DNA of 64,000 nt. It comes from Arachidicoccus rhizosphaerae (GTDB lineage: Bacteria; Bacteroidota; Bacteroidia; Chitinophagales; Chitinophagaceae). Location: positions 107,083 through 171,082 of the forward strand of contig NZ_FNQY01000010.1 of assembly GCF_900107765.1 (NCBI RefSeq), in the 5' to 3' direction. The translations under genes were made by a program, and so were the position numbers. The notes under the pieces were generated by a model. That model saw nothing but the letters and a program-made list of their open reading frames with translations, was not told where the DNA came from and ran no database searches. Positions 55,001 to 63,654 of this stretch are shown here, one piece after another (positions within the stretch are counted from its first letter, which is position 1; the number at the start of each line of letters is the position of its first letter).

Positions 55001-57487
55001 GGCGCCTTTGTTAATCTGACTGCTATCCGCAGGCAGGCCAGGCAGACTGTCAACCGCCAGATACCTGTTGAACATCTGTTGGAGAGCCGGAGCTAATTTA
55101 GTCAGCTGATATTTACCCTGCATACTGGCCACCATTCCCAGACTGGCTGCATCTAATACCAGACTACTGGAATCCGCGGTTGCAGTGGAGATAAAACGAA
55201 TTGAATCTGATTGTAACCTTCTATTTCCACTGATTAAAACCAGATTATTAATATTGACTTGCCCGTTCAAAGAGTCAGGATCCGCGCTGGTAAAGCTGGC
55301 CCTCATATCCGTATGCATCTTAAGCGTGTCGGTAGTCAGATGCAAGGCTTGGAAATCCGCACTATCCAGTTGAAGATCTATATTTAATGCCGGTGACGGA
55401 CCAGTCATATCCGCATCACCCACCAGTTTAAAACTTAAGTTGGGGTCGGCTAGCTTTGCATCTAATTTATATTTTCCCCGATCTGCATCGGCCTCAAATG
55501 TCAGATCCTTGTAATTATACCCTTTGAGTTCCATTTGGCGGATCACGCCATTCAATGCCAGGCTCGCTTTTTTGGGATTAAAACTTTCTCCTTTTAAATC
55601 CGTGGTTAGACTTAGCCTGCCTACCATATCCTGCATGCCCGCCAATTTTCCAATATTGAGATTATGGGTACTGAGACTTCCCTGATAGGTCTCAAAATCC
55701 GGGTGGCGCATATCGAGGCGTCCTTTGAAGGAAGCGTCTCCATCGCTGGATTGTAAGGCCAGCGATGTATTGAACTGGCTGATTGTTCCTTTAAAATTAC
55801 CGGATGCCCTTAAACTTGCAGGCAGTGCGTAGCCGGCGGGCATTACGCCCGGCGGCATCATTTTCATAATATCAGATCCGGTGGATACAAAATCTCCGAG
55901 TACCAGATCCATATAGGTTTTATCAGGATCAGGCAAGCCCATCAGATGGCCGGAGGCTTTCAGGCTGGTATTCCCTAATCCACTTACTACAAGTGTCGGA
56001 ACATGCAAATCACCCACTTTACCCTCCAGCTTAGCCTTAAGTTTCACGACAGACCCGGCAAAATTAGTGATGGCCGGGTAGGCTTTTAAAAATGGCGCCG
56101 CCAGTAAGATGTCCTGCATACCGATTTCACTGTTATCGATATTAGCCTGAATGCCTAATAAGGCAGGATTAGCTGCCACAGCGTCCAGGGAAGGATAATT
56201 TATCTGGATTTCATCACCCAGTTTACTATGCGGAAGACCTAAATAGAATTTTTTAAGATAGGCGGCCTTAGGGCCGTAAAAGAACAAACCGCTTAAACTA
56301 TCTACCGCAAATCCACTTTTGTCCTTAAGACTTAATTGTCTGAGCTTACCCTGCATACTGTCTGCCACAAACCAAAAGTCCTCTACCCGGGCGTAAATGC
56401 CCTGCATATCCATGTGATAATAATCCAGTCCCTTAGGTTCCTTAGGCATATCCTCATTATCAAAAGCTATCCGGTTATCAGTCAGTGTCAATTTTTTAAC
56501 ACTGAACTGCCAGGGCAGCGCCGTAGCCATGGCGGTCGTTGGGGTGATTAAGGTATCAATATGTTTTACCGTTTCTGAGACAACCTTACCTACCGTTTTA
56601 GGGCTACGCATCACCACCTTAGCACTGGTCGTATCCAATAACACCTCATCCAAGGCAATATTTTGTCGGGGCAGGTCTATCTTATCAAAACGAACTAACA
56701 ACCTGCCCAGGTCCAGACCTGCGTCCATTTCCAGGGACCGGTAGTTCATCAGTATTTTTTGCATATCCACCCTGCCAATACTTAAGGTCATATTCAGGGG
56801 CTCTGTAGCAGTATCAGCAACCGGAGCCGATTCAGACAAGGCTAGCTGTTCGATATTAGCCCTGACATTACTTAAGTGGGTTTCAGGGACGGCAAAGGCC
56901 ATTTTATTAAGGTCAAATTCCCCGATTTTCGTATCAAAATGCCCTAAAAATACATGAATATAATTCTGATCCACAGAATCATTATAACGAAGTTGTATCC
57001 GGTCCAGGTTAATTTTACCTAGATCAATGGCAAAACTGCTCTTCGAGGTATCCGCCGCTTCCGGTGTTGTAGCAGTCGTATCCGCAAATGCCTGAACAAT
57101 ATAATCAAAATTATAAACGCTGTCTTTGCTTTTTGAAATATGAGCAGTCACTCCCTGCCAGTCAATCTGATCGATAACCAGTCTTTTTTCAAAAAGTTTC
57201 CAGAGGTTCATTCTGGCTTCCAGGTCCTCGCTATACAAAAGGGTATCCTTATGCTGGTCTTCCAAATAAACCCCTTTAACGGACAGGGAAGTCGGGAATT
57301 TTAAATAAACGGAGGCAATTTCTACCCTGGTTCCCAGCTTGTTTTCCAGGTAACTAACGGCCTTTTTACGAATAAAATTCTGTACGGAAGGCACTTGCAA
57401 AAGCAAGATAACAAGTACCAGGATTACAATAATGGATCCCAGTACCCACAATATGGCCTTGAGTGCTATTTTAAGGGTCTTTGTCAA
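52016..57487 (-). CDS. tamB: Translocation and assembly module protein TamB
   Basis: The 1823-aa inner-membrane-anchored periplasmic protein spans the envelope as a beta-taco and works with TamL in outer-membrane protein assembly or lipid transport. An N-terminal single helix (IALKAILWVLGSIIVILVLVILLLQ in two parts) is followed by AsmA-like sequence (FIRKKAVSYLENKLGTRVEIA). Many repetitive amphipathic beta strands follow, ending in the DUF490 domain at about residues 1290-1690 (GSYNLSYATVKRNFKFKKGS, FDITLPDDNSKVNVSSEV, LGVLVLGHFIGDNPLQS). The last 110 residues or so are a Ser/Thr/Gln/Glu-rich low-complexity tail after a charged helix (RGRSQEQKEWLRRYRERQRA). First gene of the operon with TamL. 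Confidence 0.94.
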   Translation of the reverse strand: MTKTLKIALKAILWVLGSIIVILVLVILLLQVPSVQNFIRKKAVSYLENKLGTRVEIASVYLKFPTSLSVKGVYLEDQHKDTLLYSEDLEARMNLWKLFEKRLVIDQIDWQGVTAHISKSKDSVYNFDYIVQAFADTTATTPEAADTSKSSFAIDLGKINLDRIQLRYNDSVDQNYIHVFLGHFDTKIGEFDLNKMAFAVPETHLSNVRANIEQLALSESAPVADTATEPLNMTLSIGRVDMQKILMNYRSLEMDAGLDLGRLLVRFDKIDLPRQNIALDEVLLDTTSAKVVMRSPKTVGKVVSETVKHIDTLITPTTAMATALPWQFSVKKLTLTDNRIAFDNEDMPKEPKGLDYYHMDMQGIYARVEDFWFVADSMQGKLRQLSLKDKSGFAVDSLSGLFFYGPKAAYLKKFYLGLPHSKLGDEIQINYPSLDAVAANPALLGIQANIDNSEIGMQDILLAAPFLKAYPAITNFAGSVVKLKAKLEGKVGDLHVPTLVVSGLGNTSLKASGHLMGLPDPDKTYMDLVLGDFVSTGSDIMKMMPPGVMPAGYALPASLRASGNFKGTISQFNTSLALQSSDGDASFKGRLDMRHPDFETYQGSLSTHNLNIGKLAGMQDMVGRLSLTTDLKGESFNPKKASLALNGVIRQMELKGYNYKDLTFEADADRGKYKLDAKLADPNLSFKLVGDADMTGPSPALNIDLQLDSADFQALHLTTDTLKMHTDMRASFTSADPDSLNGQVNINNLVLISGNRRLQSDSIRFISTATADSSSLVLDAASLGMVASMQGKYQLTKLAPALQQMFNRYLAVDSLPGLPADSSQINKGATMAKASSAPGILDQARAFSNSGAVLNADSLKGADTATGHQRVDFHARIFRTPMIAGFVPDLKRLDTIQITGHFDNLTPALDLDASLPNTVYDTDTLTEGLLKIHGDQKVLSYQAGFKHVAIGDMVQLDGPSLAGMAKNNQLTAVLNVHDQTGKDYYKLGAVASVNGPQLQLKLMADSLLLDYIPWQVAQDNMIQYDSLGLMIHNFKLMNQGQELQVQSVPEQSGAPVNIDFKNFKIETLTKIVNQDSIQVGGMLSGTATIDSMMTNPLVTANVRIQDLNFKTDTIGNVAVNIDNKIPGAYQTKIDITGQGNQVNLSGAYYTAPESKMDFLLDLQKLNLKSIEGLTLGYLKDMQGSLDGKLNIQGNMDQPKINGSLHFNQAGFNVAMLNAPFTMPDEKVRFDQEGIHLDQVHVLDQQKRRLTVDGVIKTQNYTDYGFGLKVNARDFQVINSTKADNPLYYGKLYMDARMNIAGDMNTPIVDGTIGVRDKTDLTIVIPSADPSVEERDGVVEFVKKNQKPNLDSIMIEQQLDSLRNTGVQGMDISATINVDKNALFSIVLDERNGDMVKLKGEAHLNGGIDPSGKTSLTGTYEVNDGSYNLSYATVKRNFKFKKGSTIIWTGDPTSANVDLTAVYTANVPPLDLVENQLTGSENTTQFKQKLPFEVALMMKGELLKPELSFDITLPDDNSKVNVSSEVTNAVSTRLAQIRTDPNEMNKQVLGVLVLGHFIGDNPLQSMVEGQTVEGALRSSVSSLLSDQLNRLADNLISGVDLDFGLTSGEDYSSGTATNRTDLNVGVSKNFLNDRLTVSVGNNFNLEGAQAGEKATSIAGNVSVGYKLSRDGRYLLRAYRNDHFIVIQGQVIETGVGFSMTLDYDKFKEILRGRSQEQKEWLRRYRERQRAEKDSVRQQQEQQEEQIKDSSKTDSAANGTGATSSVRPASKNTLNGATTVAPASGNKSAGENTDTVTSFVNSAPLKKAKGDSSVEDGNKEAATAH

Positions 57488-57778
57488 TACCTAATTTTCC
57501 GGTAAAGGTAAATTATAGGCCGCGGGTTAGCAAGGATTTATAAGACAATTAAGCGAAGAAAAGCCTCTTAGCCGCCGGAAAGGAATAACTGGGCAATTTT
57601 TCCCGACAAATCGGGCAATTTTCTCTACAATGATTTATGCAACACTGGTATCTGATGGCAAAATAAACGCGAATTTACCAGGCACTATAATAAAATAAGG
57701 GCAAAAGAGCCATTCAATTTCATAAAAATCATAGGAACGGAGCGTTTATCCCTTGTTTATCCCTTATTCTGCTCTTAA

Positions 57779-58972
57779 CTAATGCGTCAGCAAAAGGGGT
57801 CTGACATGCTGATAATCCATTTGCACCCTGGCTGGTTGCGTTAAGGGATCTGACGAGGAGGACTTTGTAGAAACAGCCTTATCCATGAATTTAAAGGGAA
57901 TTAAATAAGTTTTTCTAGGAGACACTTTTGCTGAGCCGCTATGTGCATGAAACACATAATAATATGCGCCGCTTCTATCCTGGAAAATATCCCCATGTCC
58001 GGATCCTGGAAGACCGGTATTCTTTTTGGAAATCACCGGTCCGGATGAAGCCTTAACCCAGGGGCCGGTCGGCGAACTGGCAGTTGCATACCCCACCGCA
58101 TAGTCCGGATTCCTAAAATCATTAGCACTATAAAAAAGATAGTAAAATCCTTTGTGATAAATAACCGTTGGCCCTTCCGTTACTGGCCATTCGGCATGAG
58201 CGGTATTCTCCCAGGCTTCCGTAGCCTTTATGCAAGGCTTTTCGGTGTTCAGTACCACACTAAAAGGTGCATTAGCCTGCCCAGCGAAAGAATTTTTAAG
58301 ATTTAGTTTCAATTCACTTACATAAATATTGTTGCCATGGTCCAGTTTTACATAATAAATAAAAGTCTTTCTAGAAACCGGATCCGTAAAAATAAATGGA
58401 TCAATATGTTTAAATCCGTCATTAAATAAAGGTAGAAATCCATCATTACCGTCTTTTTGAATAAAGGGTCCGCTTATTGCCGATGAATGAGCCACGGCTA
58501 TCTGCTCATTTGCCGTATACGCTAAAAGAAATGCCGGCATTTGCGCGGAGCTCTTTTGCTCATCTCTGCCCTGAGTATCAAGGCAAAGTAACTGAGGGGC
58601 CCAAAAACCCTTATTTCCAAAGCTATGACTGCTGTCCAGGGCCAGATAATCAGTATTTGCGCCTTTTTCAACTCTATGCCAGTTTATCAGATCTGTAGAA
58701 TGGTATAATTTAAAGCCTTCCGTCACTGTTTTATCGCCTGAAGTCCCGATTAGAAAATAGCTACCATTTGCATAAAAGATGGTGGGATCAGCAATTTTTA
58801 AAGTATCAGGGGTTACGGGCGTTGTACTATTACCAGAAAGACTCTTTACACGCTGCCCCTTTACATTGAAAAGTAAACAGCCCGAACAGACAAGGGTTAA
58901 AGCCAGTAAAACTACCGATTTTACCTTTTGCCTTCGGCTGATATTGTTTAAAAATGAGTTCAAAACACGCAT
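57779..58972 (-). CDS. GH43 family glycoside hydrolase, exported
   Basis: The 397-aa five-bladed propeller enzyme is typical of arabinanases, alpha-L-arabinofuranosidases and beta-xylosidases. The catalytic triad context is clear: base Asp in LKIADPTIFYANGSYFLIGT (blade 1), the pKa-modulating Asp in FKHIDPFIFTDP, and acid Glu in WPVTEGPTVIYHKGFYYLFY. Other landmarks are GFWAPQLLCL and GYATASSPTGPW. A Cys-containing hydrophobic signal (VVLLALTLVCSGC) suggests a possible lipoprotein. A Ser-rich tail segment (KSSSSDP) lies near the C-terminus. The substrate is unknown; the nearby GH51 (1.4 kb away on the same strand) favours arabinose-containing polymers. Confidence 0.9.
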   Translation of the reverse strand: MRVLNSFLNNISRRQKVKSVVLLALTLVCSGCLLFNVKGQRVKSLSGNSTTPVTPDTLKIADPTIFYANGSYFLIGTSGDKTVTEGFKLYHSTDLINWHRVEKGANTDYLALDSSHSFGNKGFWAPQLLCLDTQGRDEQKSSAQMPAFLLAYTANEQIAVAHSSAISGPFIQKDGNDGFLPLFNDGFKHIDPFIFTDPVSRKTFIYYVKLDHGNNIYVSELKLNLKNSFAGQANAPFSVVLNTEKPCIKATEAWENTAHAEWPVTEGPTVIYHKGFYYLFYSANDFRNPDYAVGYATASSPTGPWVKASSGPVISKKNTGLPGSGHGDIFQDRSGAYYYVFHAHSGSAKVSPRKTYLIPFKFMDKAVSTKSSSSDPLTQPARVQMDYQHVRPLLLTH

Positions 58973-59224
58973 ACGGCCACCTGATTTAGTAAATAAAATA
59001 ACTTAAGCTACAAATTATCTTTTTTTGTCCCAGATCCATGCCTTCAAATATAGTTCAGCAAATGCGCATAAGAATGTACCCGTTTATCATTAACAAGTAC
59101 CATTAACATTCTTCCGCTTCAAATGGGTCTACGGAAGGTTTAGGACTATAAACACCTTGATGACGCTGCTGGGAAAAGGGCCACCCTAAGCGCACACTTG
59201 GACGTGGGGCGTATGAGCGGTGCC

Positions 59225-59584
59225 TTACTTAAATTCACTGGTCAGTACACCGATAATAGCCTGAATAAACCCCAGGTCCAATGGTTTCACGCTGCCTTTT
59301 GGCGCCTGACCTTCAGGCGCTTCATCTTTAACGCCGGATTTATACCTGTCTTGATCTGAACGCACCTGAATTACGGGCAGATCATTACCAGAATTATTAT
59401 TGCCGGGATGAAAGGGTTCATACAGGGCACCCCGAAAACTTCCCTCTTCATCCGGTTCGAAAACGACCGCCTGCGACGCAATGGTCGTAAAGATCTTATA
59501 CGTATAACCAAGTTTGCGAAACACAAAATCCTGATTTATTATCCTGCCCCGGTAAGGTATAGCTAAACTAAATGTTTCTTCCAT
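59225..59584 (-). CDS. Hypothetical protein, 119 aa
   Basis: A cytoplasmic-looking protein starting MEETFSLAIPYRGRIINQDF followed by VFRKLGYTYKIFTTIASQAVVFEPDEEGSFRGALYEP (in pieces), then a low-complexity charged linker and the end LDLGFIQAIIGVLTSEFK. The YTYKI...V-x-FEPDEEGS-x-RA pattern is one I have seen in small unnamed Bacteroidota proteins. No function is known. The middle (about residues 62-98) is Asn/Asp/Lys/Gly-rich. Start and end look genuine. Confidence 0.7.
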   Translation of the reverse strand: MEETFSLAIPYRGRIINQDFVFRKLGYTYKIFTTIASQAVVFEPDEEGSFRGALYEPFHPGNNNSGNDLPVIQVRSDQDRYKSGVKDEAPEGQAPKGSVKPLDLGFIQAIIGVLTSEFK

Positions 59585-59771
59585 CCTTTAATTATTTAAA
59601 TATTCAGCAACAAAATAAGGTAAAAATAAGATTCAGAGCCTAAAAGGATGTAAAACGAGCAGATGGCAAATCCCTACTTCCTTGCTTAAAAACCGGTGAA
59701 AGGAAAGATAAATTTTTATACATATAACAAAACACTAACTTCGTGAACGATACACCAATCATCAGAAAATC

Positions 59772-60302
59772 ATGTCCTTTGAACTTCCCCAAATATTAGA
59801 AAACGAAAGTCTCATCCTTTACCCCCTAAAAACTGAAGATTTTGAGGACCTATACCAGGTGGCCTCAGATCCGGCAGTTTGGGCCCAACACCCTAATAAG
59901 GACCGCTGGAAAAAGGAAGTTTTTCAAAACTTTTTTAAGGGAGCACTTGAGAGTGGTGGCGCCTTTAAAATTATAGAGAAGTCCACAAACAGAACAATCG
60001 GAAGTACCCGGTTTTATGATTATTCCCCTGATACCAAAAGTATACTGATTGGCTACACTTATTATAGCGTTGATTGTTGGGGTCAGGGTTTTAATCCGGC
60101 GGTAAAAGCAATGATGCTGGACTATATTTTTCAATATGTAGACAAAGTTTATTTACATGTAGGGGCGACTAATTTCAGAAGCCAGGTCGCCGTCGGCCGA
60201 CTTGGAGCAGAAAAAGTAGATGAACAAGAAGTCACCTATTTTGGAGAAGCTCCAAAACTGAATTTTATTTATCTCATCCGTAAAGAAAAATGGAATCATT
60301 AA
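59772..60302 (+). CDS. GNAT-family N-acetyltransferase (RimJ/RimL type)
   Basis: The 176-aa protein has the layout of GNAT fold acetyltransferase_3: LENESLILYPLKTEDFEDLYQVASDP (N-terminal, strand 1 and helix), GAFKIIEKSTNRTIGSTRFY (strands 2-4), ILIGYTYYSVDCWGQGFNPAVKAMML (acetyl-CoA-binding motif A in W-G-x-G-x-N/x-A form) and VYLHVGATNFRSQVAVGRLGAEKVDEQ with the N-x-x-S-x-x-x-x-x-R-x-G motif. It acetylates an amino group of an unknown protein, peptide or small molecule. Monocistronic. Confidence 0.92.
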   Translation: MSFELPQILENESLILYPLKTEDFEDLYQVASDPAVWAQHPNKDRWKKEVFQNFFKGALESGGAFKIIEKSTNRTIGSTRFYDYSPDTKSILIGYTYYSVDCWGQGFNPAVKAMMLDYIFQYVDKVYLHVGATNFRSQVAVGRLGAEKVDEQEVTYFGEAPKLNFIYLIRKEKWNH

Positions 60303-60335
60303 TCCCATTTTTAAAAATACAGCAACCTGACAAAT

Positions 60336-60387
60336 AATTAAACCCGGCCTTGATTGTCTCTTGAGCAATCGCGGGCCGGGTTTAATT
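60336..60387. terminator. Bidirectional terminator between GNAT and GH51 genes
   Basis: 14-bp perfect outer stem (60336-60349 and 60374-60387) with GC core CCCGGCC/GGCCGGG, and an inner GATTG/CAATC stem. A/T runs on both sides serve both convergent genes. Confidence 0.88.
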
Positions 60388-60404
60388 TTCAACAAACACC
60401 TGCG

Positions 60405-62660
60405 CTATTTTAAGTCTAACTCCAATAAATTAACGGAGCCGGACGGAGCCGTGAATTTGATTTTCATACCCTCACTGCCCTTCCGCTCATTTTTTATAAA
60501 GGGAAGTTCATACCCATTTACTGCGCCCTTCGGATTAGGGCTAGTTCCAAAATCCATGTGCTTAGGCTGAACCTGATCGGGCTGATTAAGACTATTATAG
60601 GCGTAAGCCGAGTCAGCCTTTAGCATCGTCCAACGACCTTTCATGGCCCTGGAGAGGCCTTGGCCTAATCCCTGCAACACGATATCTACCGGCTTATTAT
60701 CACTCGATACATTAACCAATTTAATATACAATTTATGGCCGGCGGCATCCATCGTTGTACTGGCATATAAACTATCCTGCCCTTTTACAGGCTGATGATT
60801 AGCACTTGTCTGAAGTACTTCTGTTCCTTTGGCCAATGAAAAGAGCTGCTGCACATAATAATTAGGTGTTGCAACGGAATGCAGGTTGTCAAACCAAATA
60901 AGATCCGGTCGCCATTGCCAGGCATTAATATTGGCTAATAACGGCGCATAGGAAGCCATACGAACAACGTCCGCATTCCGCTCCAGCCCGGTCATAAAAG
61001 CAGCTTCCGTCAGCGCACTGTAAAAGCTATTGGCCGATTCGGGTACGGTCGTGGATTTGCCATGCGCTGCATATTCCCCGGCAAAGACTTTTGGACCTTG
61101 TCTGTCATATTGATCATAACGTCCGGCATTGTTTAAAAACCATTCAGGGGGGGCATAATAATGTTCATCCACCAGGCTCGGATGTAGCGTACGCAGAACA
61201 CTCCAGGCATCATCAAACCATTTACCACTATTATAAGGGCCGCTACCAGAAACCAGCTGAATTTCCGGATGTGCTAATTTGAGGCGGCTCTCAAAAATTT
61301 TATATCGGTCAAAATACTGGCTTTCCCATTGTTCGTTGCCTACGCCTAGATATTTAAGATGAAACGGCTCAGGATGTCCCATCTGTGTCCGAAGGTGGCC
61401 ATAGGGTGTTGAACTATCACCGTTGGCAAATTCTATTAAATCCAGGGCATCCTGAATATAAGGCTCCAGATCAGCGGCGACTTCTCCAGAATTATACTGG
61501 CAGGCCATACCGCAGTTCAAAATGGGAAGAGGTTCTGCGTGCAGATCTTCCGCCAATTGAAAATACTCATAAAAACCAAGTCCATAACTCTGAAAGTAAT
61601 CCGGCGCATTGCGGGGCGCTTTAAACTCCGTCTGCCATCTATTGGTAATGGTTGTTCTTTCAGCCACTGGGCCCACTGTATTTTTCCACTGATATCGGTT
61701 CACCAAGGTTCGCCCTTCCACGATACAACCTCCTGGGAACCGTATAAAGCCCGGATGAAGGTCATAGAGCTTCTGAACCAGATCGGCTCTGAGGCCCCCA
61801 GGTCTGTCTTTCCAGGTATGGACAGGGAATAATGAAAGCATATCCATGTCCAGAGAGCCTGCCCCTTTTAACAATACGACCAATCTACCATTTGCCAGGG
61901 TTTTATCTGCAGAAAAAACCGTTTCCACGGTCGACCAATTATCAGATATCTCTGGTAAATCCTTAAAAGGTGATCGGAACTGGATACGACCGGTCGAATC
62001 CAGCACCACTAATTGCAATTCTACCTTGCTGCCTTTCTTTACCCGAATATCGGCTGTAAATCGATAAGGTTCTCCTGCTTTAAAACCCATCCCTCTGAAT
62101 CCTTCATTTTCTACCCCAAAGAAGTGCCCTAATTCAATATGTGCATAGCGGTGATTACCTTTATGCGGTTGTGTTGATTGCCCCCTGTTTGTGATCAATA
62201 ATTTACCGTCAAAATCCAGCTTTAGTGTACTATTCTTTTCATCCAGGATACGCCAGCCCATCAGTGGGTTATCAAATTCAAAAGAACGGTTTTTAATCAG
62301 TTCTGCATAAATTCCTCCGTCGGCCGCAAAATTAATATCCTCGAAAAATATCCCCCACATGGTGGGCGAAACCGAAATCCGGTCTTTGACACCGTCTATT
62401 AAGATGGAGGCAGGCTGCACTTGCTTATGATTGCCGGACCGTGCCGAAGATTGCGCCTTGAGCGTATTTTTATTGTTTAAAAAGCCGGTAGATGCTAAAA
62501 ATGCGATTAAAGCAATACAATTAACTGCGACAGACATTACATTTACCCTATGGCCTTTGAGCCTTAGAACAAGAGGCTCAGTAAAATGCAGCCCCGCTCC
62601 TTTATTTGAATGGGCCCTCTTGTCACATGAATGGCTTATTACGGTATTTTGTTCCATCAT
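60405..62660 (-). CDS. GH51 family alpha-L-arabinofuranosidase, exported
   Basis: Releases terminal arabinose from arabinan or arabinoxylan. The 751-aa protein has an N-terminal region with a long n-region (about 40 aa) and a hydrophobic export core (VAVNCIALIAFLASTGFL). The family segments are ISVSPTMWGIFFEDINFAADGGIYAELIKNRSF (in pieces), a carbohydrate-binding-like insert, LHPGFIRFPGGCIVEG, the acid/base Glu in LKYLGVGNEQWES (about E443) and the nucleophile in VFAGEYAAHG (about E529), ending in a beta-sandwich domain. Motifs and length are those of Bacteroidota GH51 enzymes. It lies 1.4 kb upstream (in transcription order) of the GH43 gene, with a convergent gene between them. Confidence 0.94.
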   Translation of the reverse strand: MMEQNTVISHSCDKRAHSNKGAGLHFTEPLVLRLKGHRVNVMSVAVNCIALIAFLASTGFLNNKNTLKAQSSARSGNHKQVQPASILIDGVKDRISVSPTMWGIFFEDINFAADGGIYAELIKNRSFEFDNPLMGWRILDEKNSTLKLDFDGKLLITNRGQSTQPHKGNHRYAHIELGHFFGVENEGFRGMGFKAGEPYRFTADIRVKKGSKVELQLVVLDSTGRIQFRSPFKDLPEISDNWSTVETVFSADKTLANGRLVVLLKGAGSLDMDMLSLFPVHTWKDRPGGLRADLVQKLYDLHPGFIRFPGGCIVEGRTLVNRYQWKNTVGPVAERTTITNRWQTEFKAPRNAPDYFQSYGLGFYEYFQLAEDLHAEPLPILNCGMACQYNSGEVAADLEPYIQDALDLIEFANGDSSTPYGHLRTQMGHPEPFHLKYLGVGNEQWESQYFDRYKIFESRLKLAHPEIQLVSGSGPYNSGKWFDDAWSVLRTLHPSLVDEHYYAPPEWFLNNAGRYDQYDRQGPKVFAGEYAAHGKSTTVPESANSFYSALTEAAFMTGLERNADVVRMASYAPLLANINAWQWRPDLIWFDNLHSVATPNYYVQQLFSLAKGTEVLQTSANHQPVKGQDSLYASTTMDAAGHKLYIKLVNVSSDNKPVDIVLQGLGQGLSRAMKGRWTMLKADSAYAYNSLNQPDQVQPKHMDFGTSPNPKGAVNGYELPFIKNERKGSEGMKIKFTAPSGSVNLLELDLK

Positions 62661-62992
62661 AAATGCACTGATTTATATTTTATTTACTATTATTTTAGTC
62701 CTGGTAAATCGTTTTAAACTTGTATTCAAAATAATTTGAGCAAAATTAAGGGGACGTCAAAAAAACCGACTTAATCATGCCGACTTATCAACTGTAAATA
62801 TAACACTTGAAAATTGGAAAACGGCATTTTGAGGCTGTTTTAATAATGAAAGATATTAAAATGGTCTAATCGCATCTTGACAGCAACATCTGTGGAGTAT
62901 ACCCGCCCGCCCGCAATCAGAACGTATTAACTTTTAAAACCTTATTTGGTGTACAATTTGCGGTAAATTTTAGATAAAATCATGGCACAAAA
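62661..62992. other. Divergent spacer between GH51 and DUF488 genes
   Basis: No ORF. A minus-strand TAATTTTG (plus-strand CAAAATTA at 62741-62748) matches TAnnTTTG and may be the GH51 promoter, without an ideal -33 partner. Confidence 0.4.
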
Positions 62993-63619
62993 ATGAAAGT
63001 AGAAGAGCCGTTTGAAAAGTTACACAGGGAAAGTCCACACAAACATGGGGAGCTTGGCAGTAATCAAACTGCAATCTCCACAAAATCAGATGCCGACCGG
63101 CGTTCGCCCGGTGAAATTTATACAATTGGACATTCAAATTATCCGGCCAATCAATTTTTGACCTTACTTTCCGAATTTCACATAGAGCTGCTGGTGGATA
63201 TAAGAAGATTTGCGGGTTCAAAAAAATGGCCACAATTTTCTCAAAAACAGCTCATAGACGAGTTAAAAAAGGTCGGGATCCAATATATGCACATGGAAGC
63301 CTTAGGAGGCAGAAGAAAGCTGTCAAAGGATTCTAAAAACATTAACTGGCGTCATCCATCTTTCCGGGCTTATGCAGATTATATGCAAACCACCCCATTT
63401 TTAGCAGCAATCCATGAGTTAGAAGCACTGGCAATAAAGCAAATAACGGTTATTATGTGTTCAGAAGTCCTTTGGTGGCGTTGCCATCGTGCACTGGTAT
63501 CAGATTTTCTGAAGTCAAAGGACTGGATAGTTTATCATATTATGGGGCCCAATAAAATGATTTTACATCCTTATACATCAGTGGCAAAAATAGTAAATGG
63601 CCACCTCAGCTATCAATAA
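62993..63619 (+). CDS. DUF488 domain-containing protein
   Basis: The 208-aa cytoplasmic protein contains a full DUF488 domain: GEIYTIGHSNYPANQFLTLL (YTIGHS motif), VDIRRFAGSKKWPQFSQKQL, GIQYMHMEALGGRRK, and ITVIMCSEVLWWRCHRALVS with the conserved C-S-E...W-x-C-H-R cluster, which may bind metal or form an active site. The role of the family is not established; it is often near repair or mobile genes. The first 38 residues or so are a poorly conserved charged leader, and a later start is possible but no better Met precedes YTIGHS. An IS fragment follows. Confidence 0.9.
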   Translation: MKVEEPFEKLHRESPHKHGELGSNQTAISTKSDADRRSPGEIYTIGHSNYPANQFLTLLSEFHIELLVDIRRFAGSKKWPQFSQKQLIDELKKVGIQYMHMEALGGRRKLSKDSKNINWRHPSFRAYADYMQTTPFLAAIHELEALAIKQITVIMCSEVLWWRCHRALVSDFLKSKDWIVYHIMGPNKMILHPYTSVAKIVNGHLSYQ

Positions 63620-63654
63620 GTGTCTTCATGGTATAAAGTTTACTTATTCATAAT

